DNA from: Malania oleifera
Taxonomy: Eukaryota > Streptophyta > Magnoliopsida > Santalales > Ximeniaceae
Direction of reading: 5' to 3'
Length of the DNA stretch: 64,000 nt
Assembly (NCBI RefSeq): GCF_029873635.1
Contig: NC_080422.1
Coordinates: 10,881,764 to 10,945,763 of the forward strand
The number at the start of each line of letters is the position of its first letter. Position 1 is the stretch's first letter. Shown here in pieces: positions 24,561 to 36,942 of the stretch. The notes under the pieces were generated by a model. That model saw nothing but the letters and a program-made list of their open reading frames with translations. It ran no database searches and was not told where the DNA came from. The position numbers and the translations under genes are program-made.

Positions 24561-25658
24561 AGACAATGTTATTATGATTACAGGTTAAGATTTGTTTTAA
24601 TGTACTTTTAAAAGTAACACTTGAATACTCACATTAAGTCGAACTTTATATTTACATTTTATAAAAATTTTAGCAAACCAAACAAAACTATTTCCATTAA
24701 AGAATAATCCAATTCTCAGGCATAAAATATCTAAAATTGCTCATTTTTCATAGAAAGACGATATAATTTATACAATAATTTGAATCAACTTATTTTTAAA
24801 AATTCATTTTTAGCCTTGAGGATGCTAACCCAAGCTTAAGTCCGTGATTAACCGCATGCAAAATCGAACAAGATCAATGTTCATAAATCAACTGCACTCA
24901 AATTACCCGATTGGAATAAAATGTTGTACAAAATTAAATTAAATTATATCTAAATCAATACTCAAAATTCGTACTCCCAAACACAACATAAATTTTTTTT
25001 TTCTGCCCAATTCCAGCCCATTTTGAAATGCCAAGTACGTAGCTTTTGTACTCTTTCGTTATGTTTCAAAGGCATTTCTCAATTTGGAAATCCAGTTACT
25101 TTGTACGAAGGTGGCAGCTTGGGAGTGCGAATTTCTGGGCTTCTAGTAGTTAAAGGCCCATATAGATTGACAGAGCAGGCCCATGTACAAGAGTCAGATT
25201 TAGCTATAAGCCTAAGGTACCGGTCGGACTGGACTGGGTTGGTTTATTGGGCTGGATTGGTTCTAGTTGTTTAGGTCTGTAGGCCCAGCCCGTCTAAGAA
25301 GTCCTTTCTGGGTTTGGCGGAGGCCCGCTGAACCCTCGGCCAGAGCCCAGAAGGGATGAGCCATTTTTCAAAATGTTTTTTATTATTCAAAAAAAAAATT
25401 TTCTTATAAATTTTTAAAAATGAAAAATAAATAAAATTAAAATTTTATGTTATATTTATTTTTTCCATAATTATACCCTTAGGTTATGTTCAGGTTAAGA
25501 CTTCTGTGAGAGAAATGGACAGAAAAAGAAAATAGGATAAAAAATAATTTTTATTTTTGTTTTCTCTTTATCTCAAACACATTTGAAAAAAAATTATTTA
25601 AAAAATGAATTACAAAATTTTTATTTATTGATTTTCTTGACAACCAAATAAGAAAAAA
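24561..25658. other. Intergenic DNA
   Basis: AT-rich with a GC-richer patch at 25080-25370 whose open frame (25023-25274) shows no domain. Nothing assignable. Confidence 0.5.
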
Positions 25659-25885
25659 CGCTTAACCGGATTAGCTTAAGTGGTAAGAACGAACTTGTAA
25701 TTTTGGAGACCTCAAGGTCACGGCTTCGATACCCCCTTAAGGCATTATGCCGGTGAATTACCAGGGGCGCGTTAATGGGCGGGCGGCTTTCACCCCCTCG
25801 GGTTTGGTGTCACGCCATATATAGTGTCCAATGTGATGCGACGATGGTTAGAGTCCCCGAATTTTTCAAAAAAAAAAAAAAAAAA
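25659..25885 (+). mobile_element. tRNA-derived SINE, full-length copy
   Basis: Box A-like TTAGCTTAAGTGGTAAG at ~25671 and box B-like GGTCACGGCTTCGATACC at ~25720 form a tRNA-like head. A GC-richer body and an 18-base A tail (25868-25885) follow. The body matches the SINE at 44930-45085 (GGCATTA.GC..GTGAATTA, GCG..AATGGGCGGG). No clear target duplication was found. Confidence 0.85.
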
Positions 25886-27376
25886 TCCCATCAAACTTGT
25901 CATGGTCTGTAGTTTTCTAAATTTAAGAGTTATTCAATGCATATTCCAAAAGGTTAATTAGATGCTACCAAGTGTGTGCATGTCTAAGTTGCACATCTAG
26001 ATCGATAACAATTTATGAATAAAACTATAATTCCCGATATATCTAATTAGTTGTACTTTGAAATATAGGTTTTAATTTATAGATGAAATTAGTTCTTTTT
26101 AGGATTGCATGTAATTGTTTTAAGTTAAATGGATTTGAACCAAATTTTGTACCTAAAACATTTTTTTTTTTGATTTAGAAACTTAAAAGCAGAAGAACTG
26201 AGTGGTTAGATTGATTTGAGTTGATTAATTTAGGTTTCACTAAAGATAAATGAATGGAGGCGGATGGAGGGAGCAATCAAATTTACCATAAAAAGACAAT
26301 AAAAAAACATAAAATATCTTGAAGACACAATTGACAATGAAGTTATGTCCATTTAATTTATAATGATTAAGAACTTGCTTGCTGCAATCTTATAAATTGT
26401 AGCTTATTATTTCCACTTATGAGAACAAATAATATGAGGACAAATAAGCAAAACAAAAGGTCATGGGCCTTTTTTTTTTTTTTTTCACAACTTAATTAGT
26501 ATTGTTTAACTCCTTCTTTAGTGTGTGTGTGTGTGTTTTGTTTTTTGTTTTTTCGAACATTCCTAAAATTTGATCTACATGCAATAGAGAGATCATTCTT
26601 TCGGGTTGCACCATATCTATTGTGAACTTGAGGAAAGTGGGGTTCACCGGCATTAGGCAATTTGAGTTCATATTTATCTTATTAAAAGTATATATGTGAT
26701 CTAGCAAGCTATTGTTTTCAATGAGGACTCTATAAAGTAGTTTTCAATTTCCAAGGTCACTAATAGGGTATGATTATCATAAGGGATTTAAAGTCCTTGG
26801 AGGTCCTAAGAGTGAGATGATACGTAAAAGGAGGAAATTGGTTTTACTTATTTTTCTATATTTATTTTGTTATTCAATTAGTCCTTTTGTTCAATTTTCG
26901 GGCTATGATCTTCTATGTAGATGAGGTGTCTCCTCTTTTAGATCCTTCAAATATCATGTTGTTGCTACCCACTAGGTTCTCATCAATGTCGTCATCATCA
27001 TTAAGCTTCTTTTCTTACTAATATGCTAATTTAGAATGTCTTGTTCACAATTTTCAAAGACATGCTTAAAAGTCTTGATGGAACTAATTTGTGCAGACGC
27101 CTTTGTTTGAGGCCTGGTCATAGGTGGCCGAACTAGTCATGGAGTTGTTGATCTTGCTCCATATGCATTAACATTGCTGGCAGAGGTGTTGAGGAGAGTG
27201 AAATGCTTGAACAATTTCTTTAAGGTATGACCTTATTTGCCCAATGCCTTCTAATATTTTCAATTCTCCTTCAAAGGTTATGAGGTGCCTTCCTAGTTCT
27301 TTAAATTATTTCTCTCTCATCTTTCATTAGTTTGACCTCACACACAACTTGCATGATATCCTCTTCATTAGAATCC

Positions 27377-27378
<2 letters not shown>
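25886..27378. other. Intergenic DNA, possibly interior of a minus-strand retroelement
   Basis: No coherent coding. The part next to 27461 lies on the internal side of a putative minus-strand LTR and may be decayed element interior, but no domain was recognised. Confidence 0.4.

Positions 27379-27443
<65 letters not shown>
27379..27443. repeat. (ATT)n microsatellite
   Basis: About 65 bp of uninterrupted TTA/ATT triplets. Confidence 0.97.
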
Positions 27444-28375
27444 TGTGTTGCTGCCAAAAATGTCGATCTGACCTCCGATGAGCTTTTCGATCCCAATCAC
27501 CTGAAAAGGACGAAAACAAATGCGGTTTAGAGGACCCAGAGTGTACTTCGGGGGATCTCTCCAATACCTAAGTAAGGGAGTGCTTTAGAGAGGTTGTAAG
27601 TAATAATGAAATTGGGTTAGAATGAGATACCTGAGTCTCTTCGTAGTACCCCTTTTATACTTGTCAGGTTTGACCTTGGTAGATCTGTCATTTATAGTGC
27701 TTGGCGTGGATCACTTTGATCATTATAGCACAGGTGTGGATCACTTCGGTCAATATATGACCGGTGCCAATGGCTCTAGTGGAGCAATTGACTTTGTAGG
27801 TGATTTCTCCCATTAATGTTGGGCACATGCCTTCTCTTTAGGGTAGGTGATATATTTGGGGTATATCAGTTGCTCTCCCCTTAGTTTCAAAGTTTTGAAC
27901 CATGTTCCCAAAGTTCGAAAGTTGTTCTCATTGGGCTTTTGTGGCCTAGTTGTGTTTCATTCGGGTGATGAACCGATCAAAAGCAGTCATGCATGGTTTC
28001 TTAATGGGAAATTTCTTACTTCTTTATTTACAGCTTGCCGAGCCGGATTTGAGGCGTGCTCGACTTACCTGAGCTGATCTTGCGGTGCTCTTGGCTTTTT
28101 TGAGCCAAACTTGAGGGGGAGTTGGCTAGTCCGAGCCGAGGTGGAGGCATACACGACTTTGCTGAACCGATTTGCCGAGCCAGATTTGGGTGTGGCTTGT
28201 CGAACCGAATGTACTAACATGTAGGTTCATTTGAGCCGATGCTTCTATGTGCGAGTCGTGCCGAGCTGGATTTTTTGGCTCACCTGAGCCGATGATGCCG
28301 AGCAAGTCATTGTCGAGCATTTTGTGTTGAGCAAGTATCCATAAGGCATTTGTGCCGAGTAGCTCATCATGGGGC

Positions 28376-29152
28376 ATTCGTGCGGAGCCGTCAAGCTGCT
28401 CTTCATGGGGCATTCTTGCCGTGCTGCCGAGCTACTCTATGTGGGCATTCTTACTGAGTTGCTCCTCATGAGAATTCTGTCGAGCTACCGAGCTGCTGCT
28501 CACGGGCATTCTTGACGAGCTGTTCTTCAAGGGCATTATTACCGAGCTGCTGAGCTGCTCTTCATGGTAATTCTTGCTGAGCTGTCGAGTTGCTGTTCAT
28601 TTGGAATTCTTTTCGAGCTGCTCTTCGTGGGCATTCTTGCTAAGCTGCTCTTCATGGGCATTCTTGCCGAGCTGCTTTACATTGGCATTCTTGCCGAGCT
28701 ACTCTACATGGGCATTCTTGCTGAGCTGCTATACCTGGGCATTCTTGTCGAGCTATTCCTCATGGGCATTCTTGCCGAGCTACCGAGCTGCTCTTCATGG
28801 GCATTCTTGTCAAGCTGCTCCTTATGGGCATTCTTGCCGAGCTGCCGAGCTGCTTTTCATGGGCATTCATATCGAGCTACCGAGTTGCTCTTCATGGTGA
28901 TTCTTGCCGAGCTGCCGAGTTGCTCTTTATTTGGAATTTTGGCCGAGCTGTCAAGCTGCTCTTCATGGACATTCTTACCGAAATGCTCTTCGTGGGCATT
29001 TTTGTCGAGCTGCTCTTCATGGGCATTCTTGCCGAGCTGCTCTTCATGGGCATTCTTGCTGAGCTTCTCTACATTGACATTCTTGCCGAGCTGCTCTACA
29101 TGGGCATTCTTGCCGAGCTGCCCTTCGTGCGGAATTTTCGCCGAACAGCTCT
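28376..29152. repeat. 27-bp minisatellite, left block
   Basis: Degenerate tandem copies of a 27-bp unit (GGGCATTCTTGCCGAGCTGC + TCTTCAT). Some units carry an extra CGAGCTGC or TACCGAGC insert. Because 27 is a multiple of 3, all three frames stay open for long stretches and look falsely coding. Confidence 0.95.
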
Positions 29153-29180
29153 TTTGGCCTCACAAGTGTTGCTCATCAAG

Positions 29181-29345
29181 TGTAGACACCCTATTTTTGC
29201 CCAAGGCCCAATATATTATTTTTATTTTTATTTTTATTTATTTTACTATTACTATCGTATATATTATTAGTGTTAATACTTTATTATTATTACTATTATG
29301 ATTTTTATTGTTATTATTATCTATTATCACTACTATTATTTTCAC

Positions 29346-29379
<34 letters not shown>

Positions 29380-29499
29380 TTCATATATTATTGTAATTAC
29401 TTTATTATTATTTTTATTAATTTTCTATTATTACAATTATTATTATTATTATTGTCATATATTTTTATTATTACTTTGTTATTATTATTACTACTATTA

Positions 29500-29536
<37 letters not shown>

Positions 29537-32022
29537 TATTTTCCTATATTGATATAAGTAATTTGTTATTATTACTATTATTTTATTATTTATTTTCCTA
29601 TCACTATTATTTATTTATTTATTATTATTATTATTATTATATCCTTATTACCATGATAGTAATTATACTCATATATATTGTTTCCAAAAGAAAAAAATAT
29701 AATAAAAATACAATAAACCAAAAAGGAAAAGATAGAGTTAGGGTTTCTAAATTTTTTTATATAATGACCCTTTTGGCTTCTCTCCAAACGGAGTTGGGGT
29801 GCAGGAAAAACAGAGCAAAAAAAAAATCCATCCTGCGCACCCTAACTCTCTCTCCCCGGCTCCATCTTCTTCCTCCTTCATTCTCGTTCCTCTTCCATCT
29901 CTCATCCTCCCAACTCTGGCCAGCTTCCAGCAGTGAGCAGAGCACAACCCCTCTCTGAACTCACCTTCTTTCCTGCCCAACTATCACCGTCGCCCCTGGC
30001 CTCTGTTCCAGCTAGCCGAGATTCTTGCAACTACTCCAGGACCCGACCTCTCCAGACTGCTGCAATATAGCCCTCCACCGACCGCTGTTACCGTCTCTCT
30101 GCAGCCGACGCACCACGGAGTCCAGCGACCCCATCCAGCTGCTGCAAACACCCGTAGAACCACCCATCCGCCGTTGTCACCTCAGGGCTGCCGTCGTTGC
30201 ACTTGCGTCATCGCCATCGCCATCGCCGTCAAGCTCTCGGTCTGTCCAACCTCCACGCACCGGCCGCCAGCCCTCTGTTCCTGCGTAGCCATCCGACGAA
30301 CCTACAACTCCGACGACCACCATCCTTGCTCTGGCAAGCATCCCCACGGCCAACTCCAAAATCACAGCTGAGCCCCCCTTCTGCAACTGCTTTTGCTGCC
30401 CCTCTCCACGCTGAACTCCAACCACCACTGTGAGCCCCCTAAAAGCCTCTTAGCCCACCCCAACTTTGTTGCACACATAACTCACACAAGCACCATGTGC
30501 ATTCAATTACACCCATGCGTATATACAGGTTTATATATATATACATATTTTTTGAGTATGTCATATGTTAATATTTAAAAGCTACAGTTTTTATTGAATA
30601 TATGTGAATAATAATTGATGTCGGGGCAGGGTTGTTTAATTTATTATGGGCTGGTATTCAGGCTATTTATTATAAAGTAGTTTTCTTGTTGTATATTCCT
30701 AGTTAGAGTTTTCTATTATTGTATTTGGTATGTATAAAAGTTTTCAATATTGTCTATTGAACATAACCAATATTGTGGTATCATTCATTATTATTGTTTA
30801 TTATTGAGGATTATGATTTTTTTATGTCTATATTTAGGTATTAGGGTTTTGCTTATTTCATGTTAACATTGGTCACATATTTTTAGGATTTTGTTTATCT
30901 CATATTGTTATAATCTTGAATACTTCATGTTACTTATTAATTTTAGGATTGTTGATTGAGTTCTATGTTATTGTTTTACATTATTTTAGGGTTTTTATTT
31001 ATTTTCATGTCATTATAGTATATATTGTTTATATAGGGTTCTTGATTGTATATTGCTTACCAGAAAGTTCCTGATCATTGCATGTTTTAATTGGAGGTCT
31101 TATTTTTGCATGACATGTTAGAACTTGCGTACTTAGGGTTTTGATTGTCATATGCTGTATTTGAGGTTTGATTTATTGCATGTCAATAGTAGGGTTAATC
31201 GGTTCCCATATTTGTGGTTTTATGTATAAAGCTTGATTTATTTCCATTGTATCATTATTGGTTTCCATATTTTAATCCCAAGACTAATTTGTTTCTTTAA
31301 TTAATTGTTTATATATATGTGTATGTCCTTAACTGCGTGTTAATATTAAGGTAAGTATCATATTATCAAAATACGTATATTATCTTTGTTACTTCTATTA
31401 TTTATTACCATTATTATTATTGTCATTAATTAGTACTATTAATATTATTATTGTATTAATTATCTCTATTATTATTACTATCATTATTCTCACTTGAAGC
31501 ATACGTATATTCAACTGATTTATTTTTAGTACTTGTATTAACTTGTAACTATTTTGGTATTATTACATTTTTGTTATTAAATATTTTTGGTTTTTTTATA
31601 TTCCTATGATTTTATTGCGGGGGTATAAGCCTTCAGGCATCACGTACTTTAAGCTCTGAGGGAATATATGTATATATATATATTATATTATATTTATTTA
31701 TTTATTTATATTTATAAATTCATAAAAAGAACTAATTTAAAGACTTATTAGATTAACTTAGGGATAATTTCAAATTAATTAGTTACCGTTCGTAAAAACG
31801 GGCGCGTAGGGGGTGCTTGTACCTTCCCCTCTTGTAACCGAACTCCCGAGCCTAACTCTGGTAACATAGACCCATTCTACCCCTAACGGGGTAGTAATCA
31901 TGTGTTCTAACCACACTAAAAGGTTAGTGGCGACTCCAACATTCCATGAATTTTCCTTGAAAATTAAAAATTAATTTTTATTTCGCCGCCCGGGGCACAC
32001 GCGCTCTCGGGACGTCGCGACA
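29181..32022 (+). mobile_element. Solo LTR, ~2.84 kb, probably Ty3/gypsy
   Basis: Starts TGTAGACACCCTATTTTTGC and ends ...CGGGGCACAC..GACGTCGCGACA, text I recognise as typical of long plant gypsy LTRs (GTGGCGACTCCA near 31935, CTCCCGAGCC near 31845). It contains ATT-rich microsatellite (29220-29650), a C-rich block (29800-30460) with open but low-complexity frames, then AT-rich DNA with repeated TTAGGGTTTT-like words. There is no PBS, polypurine tract or coding region, so it is a lone LTR. Flanks show no short target duplication; instead ~500 bp is repeated on both sides. Confidence 0.75.
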
Positions 32023-32494
32023 CTTCATGGGCATTCTTGCTGAGCTGCTTTACATTGGCATTCTTGCCGAGCTACTCTACATGGGCATTCTTGCCGAGCT
32101 GCTCTACCTGGGCATTCTTGTCGAGCTATTCCTCATGGGCATTCTTGCCGAGCTACCGAGCTGCTTTTCATAGGCATTCTTGTCAAGCTGCTCCTTATGG
32201 GCATTCTTGCCGAGCTGCCGAGCTGCTTTTCATGGGCATTCATATCGAGCTACCGAGTTGCTCTTCATTTGGAATTTTGGCCGAGCTGTCGAGCTGCTCT
32301 TCATGGACATTCTTACCGAAATGCTCTTTATGGGCATTCTTGTCGAGCTGCTCTTCATGGGCATTCTTGCCGAGCTGCTCTTCATGGACATTCTTGCTGA
32401 GCTTCTCTACATTGACATTATTGCCGAGCTGCTCTACATGGGCATTCTTGCCGAGCTGCCCTTCATGCGGAATTTTCGCCGAACAGCTCTTTTG
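32023..32494. repeat. 27-bp minisatellite, right block (copy of 28650-29150)
   Basis: Collinear, >90% identical copy of the left block, except that it lacks one ~35-bp internal piece found at ~28890-28925. It continues into sequence that on the left side is cut off by the solo LTR. Confidence 0.93.
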
Positions 32495-32712
32495 GCCTCA
32501 CAAGTGTTGCTCGTCAATTGGGCCGATTTTTCCTGATGAGCTGTGCTCATTTGTTGGGCAGCCTTCTGGTCTCACGAGCGTTGCTCGTCAGTTGGGCCGA
32601 TTTTGCCTAATGAGCTATACTCATTTGTTGGGTAGTCTTCTAGCCTTACGAGCGTTGCTCGTCAATTGGGTCGATTTTTTTTTTTTACCTAATGAGTTGT
32701 GCTCATCTTTTG
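32495..32712. repeat. 74-bp tandem repeat, three copies
   Basis: Units start at about 32495, 32570 and 32644, each with TTGCTCGTCAATTGGG.CGAT and CTAATGAG.T.TGCTCAT; the last is incomplete. Confidence 0.9.
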
Positions 32713-32870
32713 TGATGAAATCGAGTAGTGTGACAGAGAATGCACTTATAGATATGTACGCAAAGTTTGATAACTTAATAGAGGCACATAAATTGTTAGA
32801 AGATGTGACTGATAGAGGTGCAATTTTATGAAACAATATCCTTTTTGGGCATGCTAGATTGGGTCAGAGC
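32713..32870 (+). pseudogene. Pentatricopeptide repeat (PPR) gene fragment
   Basis: Translation gives TENALIDMYAKFDNLIEAHK, LLEDVTDRGAIL, a stop, then NNILFGHARLGQ. This is the classic plant PLS-type PPR repeat (consensus NALIDMYAKCGxLxxAxKxFxxMxxRdxxxWNxmIxGyaxxG). Barely more than one repeat remains, with a stop inside. PPR proteins bind organellar RNA, but this scrap cannot act. It abuts the tandem repeat at 32712, so it may be captured or left over from a broken gene. Confidence 0.85.
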
Positions 32871-33481
32871 CCCCTAGGGCAGCTTTGCAGCTTGCACTCT
32901 CTTACTCCTTCCTTGTTTGGGGCATTCCTTGTATCCCTCAAGCTTTTTTTTTTAAATCAACTCGGTCTCTCCTTGTGTCCATTACCTCTTCCAAATTGAT
33001 ATACTTCTGTGCTTGTGCCACTTTGTAGTCCAAATTAGGCCTCATTAGGGCTTTTTCATCAAAATATATGATGTTTTCTTGTAGAAATCACTTTTGCCAT
33101 TGTTTTTGACCTCAATGAATGATAGAAGTTGCCATGTCCTCATGTTGCTAATCAAATAGAAAGAGCATATTAGGGCTGTTCAATTCTTAGGCCCAATTAA
33201 AATATCATGTTATAAGAGTCAAATTCTTTAGGGTTGTGAGAAAATCCCCCCACATTATCACATAAAATGCTTCATGGAGAATCATCAATTAGAGTTTCAA
33301 ACATCTACATGTGATCTATATATACAAATCAATAATCGACATCCTTATAAAACTTCATCTTAGAGCAAAAAGTAACGGAGGATCATGGACTTGTAGTAGT
33401 TAGTCTCTTTAACTATTTTCTCCAACTTAATTTAATTCTTTCCAATTGTTTATCAATTATAGGTTCTTTCTAGGTCAATAG
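32871..33481. other. Unassigned DNA between PPR fragment and copia LTR
   Basis: No coding or repeat structure recognised. Confidence 0.5.
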
Positions 33482-33848
33482 TGTTGTGCCGGGCACCCCA
33501 CTTGTGTCAAACACCAATACTACAACTATTGCTATTGAATATATAATCAAAACTAAAGCAATTTAGAAACTAATAATAAAAGAAAATAATAAATTAAGAA
33601 CAACACAAGAATTTATGAGGTTCGGTACATAGTTACCTATATCCTCGGGCGCCGATGATCAATCCACTCCTTCCTAAAAAATTGCAACTTGGGCAAATTT
33701 TAAATTACCAATAGTAATTAGAAATAACCTAACGTTCAAATACTGTTTGTAACTCTACAAATTTGAGGTGTGATTACAAATGGTGAGGAAAACTCTTTAT
33801 ATAGCTTCAACCTAAAGTTTAATAAACAATTTCCATCAATGTAGGACA
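33482..33848 (-). repeat. 3' LTR of the copia element
   Basis: 367 bp; collinear with 40466-40834, with scattered substitutions and small indels (roughly 10% by eye). Confidence 0.93.
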
Positions 33849-34071
33849 AAAACCAACAAATCTCCACATTGACGATAAATTCAACAAATTTTTCAGTCAC
33901 CAACACTCTCTGGCGTTCCACATCATCGGTGCCTTCCAAAAATATTCAAACTTACAGGATATTGATCAAGTCCAAACAATGTTTGAACTTGATTGTTGTC
34001 ACAATCTTGGTCAACAAACCTGCTGGATTCTCAGCTGTAAGAATCTTTTTAAGATGTATTTTATTCATCAA

Positions 34072-36890
34072 TTATATCTTGCATAAAGTGAAAACGAATG
34101 TCGATGTGCTTCGTTTGTGCATGGTAGACTTGGTTCTTTGCCAAATAAATAGAATTCTGGCTATCACATAATACAATAATGTGTTTCTGAATAACTCCCA
34201 ATTTTTTAAGTAAATCCTCAACCAAATAGCTTCGTTAAATGCCTCCAAAGCTGCCATGTACTTTATCTCTGTCGTAGAAAAAACAATAGTAGACTGTAAG
34301 GTAGACCTCCAACTCACTGGATCATTAGCAAATGTAAATACATATCCAGTAGTTGATTGACATTTATCCAGATCACATGCAAAATCAGAGTCCACATATC
34401 CAACAACATGTTCATCAATAGTATTATTTTTCTCAAATACTATACTAACATCAATCGTATTCATAATGTATCGTAAAATCTATTTCATAGCTTGCCAATG
34501 TCCTTTACTTGGATCATGCATATACCTGCTCACCACACTAATAGCATGTGAAATATCAGGTCTTGTATAAACCATTGCATACATCAGACTACCAACTGCA
34601 CTTGCATAAGGAACTTGTGATATATACTTACGTTCCTCATTTGAATTAGGAGATAATGATGCACTAAGTTTGAAGTGAGGAGCAAACAGAGTGCTAACTA
34701 GTTTTGACTACTAAGACATGCCAAGACTTTGTACTACCTTCTTCAAATACTATTTCTGAGTCAAACTAACTCTTCTTCTCATTCTATCTCTGTATATCTC
34801 CATGCCAAGTATCTTCTCTGCTTCACCAAGATCTTTCATCTCAAACTTTTGATTTAACTGAATTTTTAGTTTGTTGATTTCTTCCCTGTTCTTTGAATCT
34901 ATCAACATATCATCAACATACAAGAGTAAATATATAAAAGATCCATTTTGTAGTCTGTGAAAATAAACACAATGATCATGTTTATTTCTAATATAGTTGT
35001 GACCAATCGTAAACTGATGAAATCATTTGTAGCATTGTCTTGGAGATTGTTTTAAACTATACAACGATTTTCCGAGTTTGCATACCTAATTTTCTTTTTT
35101 AGCAACCTTAAATCCATCTGGCTAAGTTATATAAATTTCCTTTTTCAAATCACTATGTAAAAATGCAGTTTTTTTACATCGAGCTGAACTAGTTCAAGAT
35201 CAAATTGTGCTACCAAAGGCAACAAAATTCAAATGGAAGAATGTTTAACAACTAGAGAAAATACCTCATTATGATCAATACCTTCCTTCTATGCGTAGCC
35301 CTTAGCTACCAACCTAACTTTGAAGCGAACAATATTTGTATATGGAAATCCTTTTTTCTTTACATAAACCCATTTGCAACCAATTGCTTTCTTTCCTTTG
35401 GGCAGCTGGGCTAGCTCCCAAGTTTGATTCTGATGAAGAGACTGCATTTCTTCATTTATCGCTTTTCTCCATTTGTCCAATTCAAGGTTCCTCACTATTT
35501 CCTTGAAAGTGCAAGGAATATCATTATCTACAACTGTAAGTGCATAGGCCCCCATGTCAGCATATCGAGTAGATTTTCAAATTTTCATTTTTGTCCTCTA
35601 AGAAACAACTGATTCTTGTTGTTGTGAAAATTCTCATATTGAAATCTCCTCTTCTTATACACTATTCCCCACTGTAATTGGAGAGTTACATCGTGTAGCC
35701 TCATTTCTCACTGGGTTTCCCAAAATTGTCTCGACCTTCACCTGTTGTTGAGTACTACTGGTCTTTTCTTCAACTGGTGACTCCTTATATATTATTTTCT
35801 TTATCATCACAAGTTCATAAAAGTCACATCCCTACTTAGAATCATTTTTTTTCGTCTCTAGACACCAATGACGGTATCCTTTGACTCCTGCACTAATCCC
35901 TAAGAATATTACTTTCTTGGCTCTAGGATCCAACTTAGATTCTTTAACATGATAATAAGCAACAGTACCGAATACATGTAAAAAATCATAATCATTAGCA
36001 GGGTCTCCAGAACATACCTCATAGTGTGTTTTCCCCCCAATAGTAGATGATGGTAGGCGGTTGATGAGATGACACACATACCTAATAACCTTAGCCCAAA
36101 ACCTTTTGTCCAACCCAACATTAGACAATATACATCGAACTTACTCCAGTAAAGTCCGATTCATGCGCTCTACCACCCCATTCTGTTGTGATTTATTTCT
36201 AACTATAAAGTGTCAAGCAATACTTTCATCTTGACATACCTTCACAAACGGATCACTCGTGTATTCACCGCCATTATTTGATCAAGTCCTTTGATCTTTC
36301 TATCAGTTTGAGTTTCAACCAATTTTTTCCTCTTAAGGAAAATATCACACACTTCATTTTTATTCTTCATAGTATACACCCAAACTCTTCTAGAAAAATC
36401 ATTAACAAAAGGGACAAAATAATGCAAACCACCTAATGAAGCAGTTTTGGTAGGCCCCCATACATCTATGTGGATGTAGTCTAAAATACCTTCAGTTAAG
36501 TGAGTTGTTGTACCAAATTTCACTCTTGCCTATTTTTACCAGTATACAATGTTCAAAAAACTCAAGCTTACAAACCTTTGCACCCTTCAATAAACCTCGC
36601 TTAACCAATTGTTGCAAAGATTTTTTACTCGCATGTGCCAATCGCATATGCCATAACCTAGTTATATTTAAACCTGCATCTTTTTGAGAAATAACAGCTG
36701 CTGAACCAATAACTGTACTACCTTGAAAATAATATTAGTTTATTTTCCTAGTACCTTTCATCACTACAGGTGCATCTGATTTAACCTTTAAGGTTCCATC
36801 TTTCAAAGTAATAGTGAACCCTTCAGATTTTAAGGCACCCAATGAGATCAATTTTTTCTTTAGGCTTGGAACATATCTTTAGGCTTGACA
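34072..36890 (-). pseudogene. Copia pol: integrase, reverse transcriptase, RNase H remnants
   Basis: Minus strand. Integrase: GGLHYFVPFVNDFSRRVWVY (~36400) with degraded core, then HVFGTVAYYHV...KVIFLGISAGVKGYRHW (~35900). RT: WRKAINEEMQSLHQNQTWEL and GCKWVYVKKK (~35400), with the catalytic box LLYVDDMLID intact at ~34920. RNase H: VGYVDSDFACDLDKCQSTTG (~34390) and VFSTTEIKYMAALEA (~34270). Several stops and frameshifts break it. Confidence 0.9.
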
Positions 36891-36942
36891 TTTCAACTGT
36901 ATTGAAAACTATTCTAGTTGTTTTATAGGTATTATCATTTTC

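Larger units (their letters stand above)
27461..32712 (-). mobile_element. Putative minus-strand LTR carrying a minisatellite, split by a solo LTR
   Basis: On the minus strand the sequence ends ...CAGATCGACA followed by TTTTTGGCAGC, resembling the LTR end plus TTTGGC-type PBS of Tat-like Ty3 elements. Upstream is typical LTR 3' text (ACTTAGGTATTGGAGAG, TTCAGGTGATTGGGATC). Further into it are the GAGCTGC-rich minisatellite (28376-29152 and 32023-32494) and a 74-bp tandem repeat (32495-32712). It is interrupted by the solo LTR 29181-32022. Neither a second LTR nor internal genes were seen, so the class is an inference. Confidence 0.45.

Noticed and set aside
28564-29301. 245-codon open frame (and overlapping frames at 28574-28900, 28797-29270, 32037-32831)
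   Set aside because: Produced by the 27-bp tandem repeat, whose period is a multiple of 3; all frames are open and no domain is present.
29270-29958. Tyr/Leu-rich and Ile/Tyr-rich frames
   Set aside because: Translations of ATT microsatellite inside a solo LTR.
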